Assembly (NCBI RefSeq): GCF_007677875.1
Contig: NZ_VEDO01000023.1
Location: 1 to 64,000, forward strand
DNA from: Variovorax boronicumulans
Lineage (GTDB): Bacteria; Pseudomonadota; Gammaproteobacteria; Burkholderiales; Burkholderiaceae_C
Length of the DNA stretch: 64,000 bases
Direction: 5' to 3'
Of this stretch, positions 10,652 to 20,710 are shown piece after piece (within the stretch, counting starts at the first letter, position 1; every line of letters starts with the position of its first letter). The notes under the pieces are model-generated. The model made no database searches. It saw nothing but the letters and a program-made list of their open reading frames with translations, and was not told the DNA's origin. Both the position numbers and the translations under genes were made by a program.

Positions 10652-11926
10652 TCAGGGCGCGGGCGGCGCCAGGATGCCGGTGAACAGGGGTTGGACGTAG
10701 AGCGGCACGGCGTCGTCCAGGGTTATGCCTGGCACCCAGGTGCGCAGCGACGAGGCAGCGTTGACCATGCCGGCCACCTGCTGCGCGGCCAGGCTGGCGT
10801 CCACGGGCCGGATCGCGCCTTCGCGCATGCCGTCCACGATGAACAGGCCGAAGCGCTCGGTCAGCTGGTTGCCGCGCTGGATGGGGTCGTGGCGCGCGCC
10901 CTCGGCCAGCACGCTGCGCGCCGACGAGCGCAGCAGCGGCCCGGCCTCGGACAACTGGAAGCGCACGAGCGCGCAGCTGCTGGCCACGAGCCGCTCCCAG
11001 CCCGAGGCGGTCTGCGCCATGGCTTGCAACTGGGTCTGGCGGATCACGGCGAAGCTGCGTTCGAAGCACTGTGCGACGAGTTCGTCCTTGCTTGCATGGT
11101 GGTGGTAGAACGAGCCCTTGGTCAGGTGCAGCCGGGCCGAGATCGCATCGACCGAGGCACCGCGGAAGCCCTGTTCGTTGACGAGCGCCGTGGCCGCACG
11201 CAGGAAGGCCTCGCGCACCTCCGTGCCCTCGGCGGGCGCGGCCTGCAGCTGCGGCCCGCGCTGGGTCTGCCAGCGCCGTGCGTCGGTGGCCAGGCCGCCG
11301 AGCAGCAGCTCGGCCAGGGCTTGGGCCGCGTGCACGTAGTCGTCCGGCTCGTAGCGGTCGATCCAGTTGCGCATGATGTTGGCCAGGGCCAGCAGCAGGT
11401 GCGTGCGCGCGTTGCGCTGGGGCGGCGTCCAGCCGGCGCTGGGAAAGCACTGGCGCAGGCTGCGGAACAGCGCGCTGTAGGCCGCCACGACCTGGTCCAC
11501 CTGCGGCGAGGCCAGCGCGCGGATCTCGTTGAAGGAGACCAGCGCACCGCGCCGGCCCGTGGCGATGTCGGCCAGCAGCGAGGCCTGGCCGCGCAGGAAG
11601 GCGTGGATGCGGCGCTCGGGCGCGGGCTCGGCCAGGGCGGCCTTCACCACCTCCTGCATGGCCGCGATGGCCTGCAGCAGGCAGTCGGCCGCGAGGTCTT
11701 CCTTGTGCCGGTGGTAGTAGCCCACGCTGGCCTTGTGCAGGCCCACACGCTTTGCCACACCGGCCAGCGTGACGCCCTTCATGCCATGCCGGTTGAACTC
11801 CTCGGCCGCGGCGGCCAGGATGGCCTCGCGCTTGACCTGGAAGCGGTCGGTCGTGCGGCTGGCCGGCGCCTTGGCGGCGGCGCGCCGGCGGGGTGGCCGG
11901 GCTGCGGCGCTGGTGGCCGCCGTCAC
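10652..11926 (-). CDS. Tandem TetR-family transcriptional regulator (two TetR domains)
   Basis: A 424-residue protein with two complete TetR modules. The first HTH lies near residues 28-75 ([20 protein letters not shown], then [12 protein letters not shown]); the second near 230-280 ([20 protein letters not shown], then [12 protein letters not shown]), each followed by a helical ligand-binding part. The N-terminus is Ala/Arg/Pro-rich. The GTG start overlaps the thiolase stop as GTGA, so the regulator is made with the enzymes it probably represses. A paralogue of the same architecture is encoded at 14737-15951. The ligand is probably an acyl-CoA (inference from neighbours). A longer in-frame reading upstream would overlap the thiolase gene and is rejected. 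Confidence 0.87.
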   Translation of the reverse strand: MTAATSAAARPPRRRAAAKAPASRTTDRFQVKREAILAAAAEEFNRHGMKGVTLAGVAKRVGLHKASVGYYHRHKEDLAADCLLQAIAAMQEVVKAALAEPAPERRIHAFLRGQASLLADIATGRRGALVSFNEIRALASPQVDQVVAAYSALFRSLRQCFPSAGWTPPQRNARTHLLLALANIMRNWIDRYEPDDYVHAAQALAELLLGGLATDARRWQTQRGPQLQAAPAEGTEVREAFLRAATALVNEQGFRGASVDAISARLHLTKGSFYHHHASKDELVAQCFERSFAVIRQTQLQAMAQTASGWERLVASSCALVRFQLSEAGPLLRSSARSVLAEGARHDPIQRGNQLTERFGLFIVDGMREGAIRPVDASLAAQQVAGMVNAASSLRTWVPGITLDDAVPLYVQPLFTGILAPPAP

Positions 11927-13083
11927 AACACCTCGAACAGGCCTGCGCCGCCCATGCCGCCGCCGATGCACATGGACACCACGACATGCTTGGCGCCGCG
12001 GCGCTTGCCTTCCATGAGCACATGGCCTGTGAGGCGCGCGCCGGTCATGCCGAAGGGGTGGCCGATGGCGATCGACCCGCCGTTGACGTTGTAGATGGTG
12101 GGGTCGATGCCGAGCTTGTCGCGGCAGTACAGGCACTGGCTCGCGAAGGCTTCGTTGAGCTCCCAGAGGTCGATGTCCTGGATCTTCAGGCCATGGCGTT
12201 CCAGCAGGCGCGGGATCGCGAACACGGGGCCGATGCCCATCTCGTCGGGCTCGCAGCCGGCCACGGCCCAGCCCTTGAACGCGCCCAGCGGCTGCAGGCC
12301 GCGGCGCTCGGCCTCCCTGGCCTCCATGAGAACGACGGCGGCCGCACCGTCGGACAACTGGCTCGCGTTGCCCGCGGTGACGAACTTGCCCGCGCCCTTG
12401 ACGGGTTCCAGCTTGGCCAAGCCCGCGAGCGTGGTGTCGGGGCGGTTGCACTCGTCGCGGTCGACCACGGCGTCGACGTAGCTCTCGGCCTTGGTGACCT
12501 TGTCGACGACCTTCATGCGGGTTTGGACCGAGATGATCTCGTCTTTGAACTTGCCGGCCTCCTGCGCCGCCGCCATGAGTTGCTGCGAGCGCAGCGCGTA
12601 CTCGTCCTGGTACTGGCGCGACACGCCGTAGCGCTCGGCCACGATGTCGGCCGTGTCGATCATGGGCATCCAGAAGGCCGGGTGCTGCTGCTCGAGCAGG
12701 GGGTCGCGGCCACCGCCGCCACCGCCCTGCAGGCTGATGGAGTCGACGCCACCACCGACCATCACGTCGGCGTTGCCCTCGACGATGTGGTGTGCGGCCA
12801 CGGCGATGGCGTTCAGGCCCGATGAGCAGGCGCGGTGCAGCGTCATGCCGGCCGTGGTGACGGGCAGGCCGGCCAGCAGCGCGGCGGCGCGTGCCACGTT
12901 GCCCGACGAGGCCACGCAGCCGGCGATCACGTCCTCGACCTCGGCCGCCTCGGCGCCCGAGCGCTGCACGGCATGGCGGATGGCGTGGCCCAGCATGGTC
13001 ATGGCGGGCGTGTCGTTGAAGCCGCCGCGGCCGGCCTTGGCAAGGCCGGTGCGGGCATAGGAGACGATGACGGCTTGGCGCAT
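11923..13083 (-). CDS. Acetyl-CoA C-acyltransferase (thiolase)
   Basis: A 386-residue thiolase. The acylated Cys is C86 in [11 protein letters not shown], the catalytic His is about 342 in [10 protein letters not shown], and the second Cys is about 372 in [10 protein letters not shown]. It should cleave 3-ketoacyl-CoA with CoA, completing the beta-oxidation spiral begun by the hydratase/dehydrogenase downstream. The start at 13083 has AGGACACC just upstream. It is the promoter-proximal gene of the leftward operon and is divergent from the acyl-CoA dehydrogenase gene across a 231-bp region with two inverted repeats. Confidence 0.95.
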   Translation of the reverse strand: MRQAVIVSYARTGLAKAGRGGFNDTPAMTMLGHAIRHAVQRSGAEAAEVEDVIAGCVASSGNVARAAALLAGLPVTTAGMTLHRACSSGLNAIAVAAHHIVEGNADVMVGGGVDSISLQGGGGGGRDPLLEQQHPAFWMPMIDTADIVAERYGVSRQYQDEYALRSQQLMAAAQEAGKFKDEIISVQTRMKVVDKVTKAESYVDAVVDRDECNRPDTTLAGLAKLEPVKGAGKFVTAGNASQLSDGAAAVVLMEAREAERRGLQPLGAFKGWAVAGCEPDEMGIGPVFAIPRLLERHGLKIQDIDLWELNEAFASQCLYCRDKLGIDPTIYNVNGGSIAIGHPFGMTGARLTGHVLMEGKRRGAKHVVVSMCIGGGMGGAGLFEVL

Positions 13084-13126
13084 GGTGGTGTCCTGTGGGT
13101 TGGGGGTGGGGGCGCGGGGGCAGCCG

Positions 13127-13144
13127 CTGTCCGGTGCGGGACAG
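13127..13144. promoter_or_regulatory. Candidate operator in the thiolase / dehydrogenase divergent region (proximal)
   Basis: CTGTCC-N6-GGACAG is a perfect 6-bp inverted repeat of 18 bp overall, 43 bases upstream of the thiolase start. Its size suits a dimeric TetR-type repressor, and two such regulators flank it. Assignment is inference. Confidence 0.4.
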
Positions 13145-13201
13145 GCCGTACCCCGGGGATGAAACGCCAAAAATGGTAGCGGCGCCACCCGCTGCGCAGC
13201 C

Positions 13202-13220
13202 CCGTGCAAACCCTGCACGG
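13202..13220. promoter_or_regulatory. Candidate operator in the thiolase / dehydrogenase divergent region (distal)
   Basis: CCGTGCA-N5-TGCACGG is a perfect 7-bp inverted repeat, 19 bp overall. It lies about 95 bases before the dehydrogenase start and about 120 before the thiolase start, near the middle of the divergent region, where one repressor could govern both directions. It is the most symmetric element seen between 13084 and 13314. Confidence 0.5.
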
Positions 13221-13314
13221 CACTGTCGCGGATTGGACTCCGGGGCACGGTGCGATCTTCCATACTGCGTGTCTGAAACCACCGACCAACAGCACGCCTG
13301 GAGATCCTCCGACC

Positions 13315-14631
<1,317 letters not shown>

Positions 14632-14736
14632 GGCCTTCGGCACCGCGGCTTGCGCGCAGCGCCGTACCGTGCCGGTGGCGCGCTCAACCCTGGAGCGGCG
14701 AAGGGTGCGGCTCGCGGACAATCGCGGCCGCCCACC

Positions 14737-15951
14737 ATGAACATTTCTCCCGCGCAGACCACCAAGTTCGCCGACAAGCGCGAGGCACTGATCGCCTCGG
14801 CATCGGGCCTGCTCAACGAGCGCGGCATCCGCGGCACCACGCTGTCGGCCGTGGCCGAGGGCGTGGGCCTCGTCAAGAACAGCGTCACCTACTACTTCCG
14901 GCGCAAGGAAGACCTGGCGGCCGCCTGTTACCTGCGCAGCATCGAGCTCTACAACCGCCTGACCGAGCAGGCCATGGCGCAGACCGACCTGCCCGCCCGG
15001 CTGGCCGCGCTGCTGCACGGGCACGCGCAGGTGCTCGCGGCCGTGGAGCAGGGGCAGCATGCGCCCGTGACGCGCTTTCACGACCTGCGCGCACTGCGCG
15101 GCGAGCACATGGCGCCCGTGTACGCGGCCTACGAGGACATGTTTCGCCGGCTGCGCCGCCTGCTCAACGACGAGGCCACGGCCGACCGCAGCGCCGCCAA
15201 CGCGCGCACCCACATCGTGCTGGGCGTGGTCAACGCGCAGCGCGTCTGGCTGCTGCGGCACGAGCCCGAACGCTTCGGCGCCGTGGTCGATGGAATGCTG
15301 GGCTTGTTGCTGCGCGGGCTCATGGCGCCCGGTGCGCGCTGGCAGGCCGAAGGTTGCGAGGCGCATTGGCAACTGGGCTCGGCCGACCTGTCGCCTTCGG
15401 CGGCCTTCCTGCGCACGGCCACGCAGCTCATCAACGAACAGGGCTACCGCGGCGCCTCGGTCAACCGCATTGCAGAGCGGCTCAACATGACCAAGGGCGG
15501 GTTTTACTACCACAACGAGACCAAGGACGACCTCGTCGCCTGCTGCTTTGACCAGACCTTCGCCATCGTGCGCCAGGCGCTGGCCCAGGCCGAGCAGGAG
15601 GACGCGAGCGGCTGGGAGCGGCTGTGCGCCGTGCTGCGTGCGCTGGTGCTGTTCCAGATCACACCGGACGGCAGCCCCCTGCTGCAGTGGTCGGCCGTGC
15701 CGACGCTGCCGGACGCGGCCGAGCGCAGCCGCATCCGCCAGACCCTGGGCCGCATCGGCGAGCGGCTGTCCTCGCTCGTGGTGGGCGGGATGGTGGACGG
15801 CTCGATCCGGCCGCTGGACCCGATGCAGGCGGCGCAGCTGGCCATGGTGGGCATCAATGCCGCGGCGGAGCTGCAACGCTTCGTGCCCGGCACGACGCCG
15901 CAAGCGGCCGTCGCGCTCTACGTGCGGCCGCTGCTGATGGGCCTGGAGTGA
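14737..15951 (+). CDS. Tandem TetR-family transcriptional regulator (second copy)
   Basis: A 404-residue protein with two TetR modules, paralogous to the one at 10652-11926. HTH 1 is near residues 16-65 ([20 protein letters not shown], then [12 protein letters not shown]); HTH 2 near 225-275 ([20 protein letters not shown], then [12 protein letters not shown]). The second halves of the two regulators are closely alike, including SGWERL and a shared C-terminal layout. It lies 105 bases after the dehydrogenase gene in the same direction and may be co-transcribed or have its own promoter. The ATG at 14737 is the first codon that fits the family; an in-frame ATG at 14650 would add a tail with no TetR similarity. 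Confidence 0.87.
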   Translation: MNISPAQTTKFADKREALIASASGLLNERGIRGTTLSAVAEGVGLVKNSVTYYFRRKEDLAAACYLRSIELYNRLTEQAMAQTDLPARLAALLHGHAQVLAAVEQGQHAPVTRFHDLRALRGEHMAPVYAAYEDMFRRLRRLLNDEATADRSAANARTHIVLGVVNAQRVWLLRHEPERFGAVVDGMLGLLLRGLMAPGARWQAEGCEAHWQLGSADLSPSAAFLRTATQLINEQGYRGASVNRIAERLNMTKGGFYYHNETKDDLVACCFDQTFAIVRQALAQAEQEDASGWERLCAVLRALVLFQITPDGSPLLQWSAVPTLPDAAERSRIRQTLGRIGERLSSLVVGGMVDGSIRPLDPMQAAQLAMVGINAAAELQRFVPGTTPQAAVALYVRPLLMGLE

Positions 15952-15954
15952 ACG

Positions 15955-16785
15955 TCAGGCCAGCAGGCGGGCGCGGCGCTGCAGGGCCTCGGTCGACAGC
16001 ACGGTGATCTGGGCCTCGCGCGTGTCGAGAACGCGCAGGCGGCGCAGGTCCTGCATGCCCTGGTTCAGGCGCTGGCGGCTGGTGGCGACGAGTTGCGCGA
16101 GGTCGGTCTGCGTGAGCGGCAGCGCGATCCGGAAGCCGTCTTCCTGCGGCTGGCCGAAGCGCTGGCCCAGGTCGAGCAGGCAGGCGGCCAAGCGCTGGCT
16201 CAGGGGCGCGCTGGCGGCCTGAAGGACCGCCTGCATGGCGACGCGCTGGCGCACGGCGCTCCAGCGCAGCAGCGCGTGGCGCAGGTCGGCATGCGCGGCG
16301 GTGAGCCGGCGCAGCGTGTCCAGGCGCAGGGACACCAGCACCGAGTCGGCATGGGCATGGGCGCTGCAGGCCTCGGCAAGACGGCCCAGGGCCGGACCCT
16401 CGCCGAACCATTCGCCCGGCGCGACGAGGGCGGCGCTGAGCTGCCGGCCCGAGGCGCTCACGCTGCCCAGGCGCACCGCGCCGCTGGCCACGCCGTACCA
16501 GAGCACGCTGTCCTCGCCCTGGTGCAGCAATTGCTCGCCGGCCGCGACCTTGGTGACGCCGAGCGCCGCCATGAACGCCTCGCGCGCGGCCCCGCCCACG
16601 CCGGCGAGCCAGTCGGCGGCCAGCAGCGTGCGTTGGTGGGTCGGAGAAATGACGGACGGGCGCGGGCGCTCCAGCGTCCACGAGCGATGTTGCGCGCTGG
16701 AGCCGGGCTCGGGGCGCCAGACCAGGGCGTGCAGCGGAGCGAAGCGGTCGGAGACAGCGGGGTGCGTCGGTGCGTGCAGGGTCAC
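15955..16785 (-). CDS. Crp/Fnr family transcriptional regulator
   Basis: A cyclic-nucleotide-fold regulator. The N-terminal sensor has GEQLLHQGEDSVLWYGVASG and APGEWFGEGPALG; the C-terminal winged helix contains LTQTDLAQLVATSRQRLNQG as recognition region. It lacks the four-Cys iron-sulfur signature of Fnr, and the Arg/Ser pair that binds cAMP in Crp is not evident, so the signal is unknown. The GTG at 16785 is a compromise giving 276 residues. An in-frame ATG at 16935 would overlap the divergent LysR gene, and a start nearer 16660 would give the usual family length of about 230. It converges on the double-TetR gene with three bases between stops. Confidence 0.75.
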   Translation of the reverse strand: MTLHAPTHPAVSDRFAPLHALVWRPEPGSSAQHRSWTLERPRPSVISPTHQRTLLAADWLAGVGGAAREAFMAALGVTKVAAGEQLLHQGEDSVLWYGVASGAVRLGSVSASGRQLSAALVAPGEWFGEGPALGRLAEACSAHAHADSVLVSLRLDTLRRLTAAHADLRHALLRWSAVRQRVAMQAVLQAASAPLSQRLAACLLDLGQRFGQPQEDGFRIALPLTQTDLAQLVATSRQRLNQGMQDLRRLRVLDTREAQITVLSTEALQRRARLLA

Positions 16786-16933
16786 GGATGGCTCGGTCTG
16801 AAGAGGGACAATGGCCCGCTGGCGGCAGGCCGGCAAGGCGCCAGCTTGCCAGCGCACCTGCGCGAAGGCGAATGCAATGTGCGCATCACGCGGTATTTGC
16901 CGCGTGCATAGCCTGCCCACCCCTGGCGAGACC

Positions 16934-17836
16934 ATGCAACTGTCCCGAATCGACCTGAACCTGTTCGCCGTGTTCGACGCAATCTACCGTGAGCGCGGCA
17001 TCACGGCGGCCGCGCGCCAGCTGCACCTGTCGCAACCGGCCGTGAGCCACGCGCTGGCGCGGCTGCGCGAGCTGCTGGGCGACCCGCTGTTCGAGCGCCA
17101 GGGCAATGTGATGATTCCCACGCCCATGGCGCGCGGCCTGGCCGGCACGGTGCGGGCCTCGCTGGGCGGCCTGGACCAGGCGCTGCGCCAGGTCGGGCAG
17201 TTCGATCCGGCCAGCAGCCAGCGGCTTTTCAAGGTCGCCACGAGCGGCTCGGCCGAGCTGTCCTTCCTGCCGGAGCTGGCGGCACGCGTGGCGCGCGAGG
17301 CGCCCGGCATCCGGCTGGCGACGGTGCGTGCCGACCGCGGCAACCTCGAGGAAGACCTGCGCAGCGGCGAACTCGACCTGGCGCTGGACATCGGCCTGCC
17401 GCTCACGGCCGAGATCCGCCGCCAGCAGGTCGGCACGAGCGAGCTCGTGGTGCTGGCCCGCGTGGGGCACCCGGCCATCGGCCCGGGCTTCGACATGGAG
17501 GCCTACCTGGCGCAGGAGCATGTGCTGGTCACGGGCCGGCGGCGCGGCGTGGGTCTGGAAGACGTGGCGCTGGGCCGGCTGGGCATGCGGCGCCGCATCC
17601 GCGTGCGCTGCCAGCGCCATGCGGCGGCCAGCGCCATCGTCGCGCGCACCGACCTGCTGGCCACCATGTCGCGCTCGCAGGCCGCGCTCGACGACGCCCA
17701 TGCGGGCATCCAGGTGCTGGCTCTGCCCGTGGCGCTGCCGGCGCTGGAGACCTTTCTGTACTGGCACGCGACGGCCGATGCGGACCCGGCCTCGCAGTGG
17801 TTCCGCGGTGCGGTGCTGCAGGCCCTGCAGGGCTGA
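16934..17836 (+). CDS. LysR family transcriptional regulator
   Basis: A 300-residue LysR regulator. The HTH occupies residues 2-62 (LNLFAVFDAIYRERGITAAA, then LHLSQPAVSHALARLRELLG and DPLFERQGNVMIPT), with a periplasmic-binding-like effector domain from about residue 90. It belongs to the NodD/NahR-like branch by the opening DLNLFAVFDAIY. It is divergent from the Crp-type gene and nothing co-directional follows within 150 bp, so its target is not evident from position. The upstream in-frame ATG at 16811 is rejected because the added segment is not LysR-like. Confidence 0.9.
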   Translation: MQLSRIDLNLFAVFDAIYRERGITAAARQLHLSQPAVSHALARLRELLGDPLFERQGNVMIPTPMARGLAGTVRASLGGLDQALRQVGQFDPASSQRLFKVATSGSAELSFLPELAARVAREAPGIRLATVRADRGNLEEDLRSGELDLALDIGLPLTAEIRRQQVGTSELVVLARVGHPAIGPGFDMEAYLAQEHVLVTGRRRGVGLEDVALGRLGMRRRIRVRCQRHAAASAIVARTDLLATMSRSQAALDDAHAGIQVLALPVALPALETFLYWHATADADPASQWFRGAVLQALQG

Positions 17837-17894
17837 ACACCGCACCGACATCACAGCCTTGCGGCTGACACGAGCGCTGGCATGGCCCATGCTA

Positions 17895-17952
17895 TTCTTG
17901 CCGCGCCACAGTCGCCGGAGGGCTCCCACAGCCTCGAACGGCGCGGCAAGAA
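17895..17952 (+). repeat. Perfect 13-bp inverted repeat upstream of galE
   Basis: TTCTTGCCGCGCC (17895-17907) and GGCGCGGCAAGAA (17940-17952) are exact complements separated by 32 bases, ending 42 bases before the galE start. No T-run follows, so this is not a simple terminator. It could fold as a long leader hairpin or serve as a looped protein-binding site. An extended -10-like TGCTATTCT (17890-17898) overlaps the left arm. Confidence 0.6.
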
Positions 17953-17994
17953 CCATCTCCCGCCGGCACGCGCCGGCATTGCCCAGAACATCAC

Positions 17995-19005
17995 ATGATT
18001 CTTGTCACCGGCGGTGCCGGCTACATCGGCTCCCATGTCTGCGTGGAATTGCTGCAAGCGGGCCACGACGTCACCATTTTTGACAATTTCTGCAACAGCA
18101 GCCCCGAGTCGATCGCGCGCATCGAGCGCATCGCGGGCAAGGCGCCCAGGCTGGTGCGCGGAGACATCCGCGACGGTGCCGCGTTGGCCGATGCACTGAA
18201 AACGAGCGGTGCGCGCGCCGTGATCCACTTTGCGGGGCTGAAGGCCGTGGGCGAATCGGTGCAGCAGCCGCTCGCGTATTACGACAACAACGTCGTGGGC
18301 ACGCTGCGCCTGCTGGAGGCCATGCGCGCCTGCGGTGTGCAGCAGCTGGTGTTCAGTTCCTCCGCCACGGTTTACGGCGACCCGCAACGCCTGCCGCTGA
18401 CCGAAGACCATCCCCTCTCGGCCACCAACCCCTACGGCCGCAGCAAGCTCATGATCGAGGACATGCTGCGCGACCTGCAGGCGAGCGACGCGTCCTGGCG
18501 CATCGCCATCCTGCGCTACTTCAACCCGGTCGGCGCGCATGCCAGCGGTCTGATCGGCGAGGATCCGCGCGGCGTGCCGAACAACCTCATGCCTTACGTG
18601 GCGCAGGTGGCGATTGGCCGCCGGGAGCAGCTGCAGGTCTGGGGCGACGACTACCCGACGCCCGACGGCACCGGCGTGCGCGACTACATCCATGTGGTGG
18701 ACCTGGCCATCGGCCACCTGCGCGCGCTCGAGCGCCTGCAGGCGCAGGAGGGGGGCGTGACCGTCAATCTGGGCACCGGCACCGGCTACAGCGTGCTGGA
18801 CATGGTGCGCGCCTTCGAGCAGGCCAGCGGCAGGCCCGTGCCTTACAAGATCGCGCCGCGCCGCGCCGGCGACGTGGCCTCCTGCTATGCCGACCCGGCC
18901 CAGGCGCTGGCCGTGCTGGGCTGGCGTGCCGAGCGTGACCTCGTCGCCATGTGCCAGGATGCCTGGCGCTGGCAGAGCGGCAACCCGAACGGCTACGCCG
19001 CCTGA
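17995..19005 (+). CDS. galE: UDP-glucose 4-epimerase
   Basis: A 336-residue extended short-chain dehydrogenase that interconverts UDP-glucose and UDP-galactose, using bound NAD. It opens with the Rossmann motif GGAGYIGSH; the catalytic set is SSSATVYG (about 121-128) with Y147 and K151 in [17 protein letters not shown], typical of GalE, follows near residue 220. Length matches E. coli GalE at about 338. It is first of three co-directional genes (galE-manC-yjfB-like) and probably feeds surface polysaccharide synthesis. The ATG at 17995 is the only reasonable start. Confidence 0.95.
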   Translation: MILVTGGAGYIGSHVCVELLQAGHDVTIFDNFCNSSPESIARIERIAGKAPRLVRGDIRDGAALADALKTSGARAVIHFAGLKAVGESVQQPLAYYDNNVVGTLRLLEAMRACGVQQLVFSSSATVYGDPQRLPLTEDHPLSATNPYGRSKLMIEDMLRDLQASDASWRIAILRYFNPVGAHASGLIGEDPRGVPNNLMPYVAQVAIGRREQLQVWGDDYPTPDGTGVRDYIHVVDLAIGHLRALERLQAQEGGVTVNLGTGTGYSVLDMVRAFEQASGRPVPYKIAPRRAGDVASCYADPAQALAVLGWRAERDLVAMCQDAWRWQSGNPNGYAA

Positions 19006-19034
19006 ACCCGATTCCAACTCCTTCTGAAGCAACC

Positions 19035-20477
19035 ATGCTGATCCAACCTGTTGTCCTGTCCGGCGGCTCCGGTACCCGCCTGTGGCCGCTGTCGCGCGAA
19101 AAATACCCCAAGCAGCTGCTGCCGCTGATCGGAGACGATTCACTGCTGCAGGCCACCGTGCGCCGTGTCGAGGGCCTGGCCGGTGTCTCCGTGGCCGCGC
19201 CCATGGTGGTCTCCAACGAGGAGTACCGCTTCGTCATCGCCGAGCAGCTGCGCCTGATGGGCAAGCCCGGCACCATCGTGCTGGAGCCCGTGGGCCGCAA
19301 CACCGCGCCCGCGCTGACGCTGGCCGCGCTGGCGGCTCGGCGCGACGGCGCCGACCCGGTGCTGCTCGTGATGCCGGCCGACCACGTGATCGTCGACGTG
19401 GCGGCGTTCCAGGCCGTCGTGGTGCAGGGCGCCAAACTTGCCGAAGCTGGCGCGGTGGTGACCTTCGGCATCACGCCCGACACACCCGAGACCGGCTACG
19501 GCTACATCCAGTCCGGTGCCGCCTTCGAGGGCGGCGCCAGCCGCATCGCGCGCTTCGTCGAGAAGCCCGACCGCGCCACGGCCCAGGGCTACCTGGATGC
19601 GGGCGGCTACGCCTGGAACAGCGGCCTGTTCATGCTCAAGGCCTCGGTCTGGCTGGCGGCCATCGCGGCCTGCCGCGCCGACATCCTGTCTGCCTGCGAA
19701 TCGGCCTTCGCCAAGGGCTCGGCCGACGGCGAATTCCTGCGCGTGGACAAGGCGGCTTTCACGGCCTGCCCGAGCGATTCCATCGACTACGCGGTCATGG
19801 AGCGCCTGGCCGCCGGTGGCCGCGAGGACCTGCCGGCCGGCGTGGTGCTGCCGCTGTCGGCCGGCTGGTCCGACGTGGGCGCCTGGGACGCGCTGTGGCA
19901 GGTGCTGCCCAAGGACGAGAGCGGCAACGTGCAGCAGGGCGACGTGTTGCTGCACGACAGCAAGAACACCCTGGCACTGTCCGAAGGGCGGCTCATCGCC
20001 TGCGTGGGCGTGGACAACCTGATCGTCGTCGAGACCGCCGACGCGGTGCTCGTGGCGAACAAGGACAAGACCCAGGACGTCAAGAAGATCGTCGACGCGC
20101 TCAAGCGCGAAGGCCGCTCCGAAGGTCAGCTGCACCGCAAGGTGTTCCGGCCCTGGGGCTGGTACGACAGCGTGGACAACGGCGCGCGCTTCCAGGTCAA
20201 GCGCATCGTGGTCAAGCCGGGTGGCCAGCTTTCGCTGCAGATGCACCACCACCGCGCCGAGCACTGGATCGTGGTGTCGGGCACGGCCAAGGTCACGCGC
20301 GACAAGGAAAGCTACCTGGTCTCCGAGAACGAGTCGACCTACATCCCGCTGGGCTCCACGCACCGGCTGGAGAACCCCGGCCGCCTGCCGCTCGAGATGA
20401 TCGAAGTGCAGTCGGGCAGCTACCTCGGGGAAGACGACATCGTGCGTTTCGAGGACGTCTACGGCCGTTCGCAATGA
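19035..20477 (+). CDS. manC: Mannose-1-phosphate guanylyltransferase / mannose-6-phosphate isomerase
   Basis: A 480-residue bifunctional enzyme making GDP-mannose. The nucleotidyltransferase domain (1 to about 340) opens with LSGGSGTRLWPLSREKYPKQ and has FVEKPD mid-domain. The C-terminal cupin (about 370-480) carries RPWGWYD and QMHHHRAEHWIVVSG with metal-binding His residues, the type II isomerase module. This layout is that of ManC/CpsB/XanB. An in-frame ATG at 18951 lies inside galE and is rejected. GDP-mannose could supply the O-antigen cluster at the right of the window or a secreted polysaccharide. Confidence 0.95.
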   Translation: MLIQPVVLSGGSGTRLWPLSREKYPKQLLPLIGDDSLLQATVRRVEGLAGVSVAAPMVVSNEEYRFVIAEQLRLMGKPGTIVLEPVGRNTAPALTLAALAARRDGADPVLLVMPADHVIVDVAAFQAVVVQGAKLAEAGAVVTFGITPDTPETGYGYIQSGAAFEGGASRIARFVEKPDRATAQGYLDAGGYAWNSGLFMLKASVWLAAIAACRADILSACESAFAKGSADGEFLRVDKAAFTACPSDSIDYAVMERLAAGGREDLPAGVVLPLSAGWSDVGAWDALWQVLPKDESGNVQQGDVLLHDSKNTLALSEGRLIACVGVDNLIVVETADAVLVANKDKTQDVKKIVDALKREGRSEGQLHRKVFRPWGWYDSVDNGARFQVKRIVVKPGGQLSLQMHHHRAEHWIVVSGTAKVTRDKESYLVSENESTYIPLGSTHRLENPGRLPLEMIEVQSGSYLGEDDIVRFEDVYGRSQ

Positions 20478-20692
20478 ACATCGCCAGCACGCCCGCTGTC
20501 CAGGCCGCCACGGCCAGCGCCGCATCGCAGTCGATGCCGACCGATGCGGTGCAGGCCGGCGTGCAGCTGCGCGTGCTGAAAAAGGCGCTGGATGCGCAGG
20601 AGACTGCGGCGGCGCAGCTGCTCGCGTCGCTGCCGCCACCACCGCCCGTGCCGCAGGGCATGCTGGGCACGCGGCTCGACGTCTACGCCTGA
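20474..20692 (+). CDS. YjfB-like putative motility protein (small)
   Basis: A 72-residue protein. VLKKALDAQETAAAQLL followed by a Pro run (LPPPPP) and GMLGTRLDVYA matches the layout of the YjfB family (a 'VxKKAMDxxExxAxxLL' helix, then a short C-terminal LGxxxDVxA), annotated as putative motility proteins and known from Bacillus. Function is not established. The N-terminal 25 residues are Ala/Thr-rich and variable. The ATG overlaps the manC stop as ATGA, indicating translational coupling with a sugar-nucleotide gene, an unexpected partner. Confidence 0.7.
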   Translation: MNIASTPAVQAATASAASQSMPTDAVQAGVQLRVLKKALDAQETAAAQLLASLPPPPPVPQGMLGTRLDVYA

Positions 20693-20710
20693 GCTGCTGC
20701 CGGCACCGCC

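Noticed and set aside
16786-16935. Longer Crp/Fnr protein starting at 16935
   Set aside because: The extra 50 residues are not like the family and would overlap the divergent LysR start, leaving no promoter space.
17895-17952. Terminator of the LysR gene
   Set aside because: Spacer of 32 bases and no following T-run; better described as an inverted repeat of unknown role.
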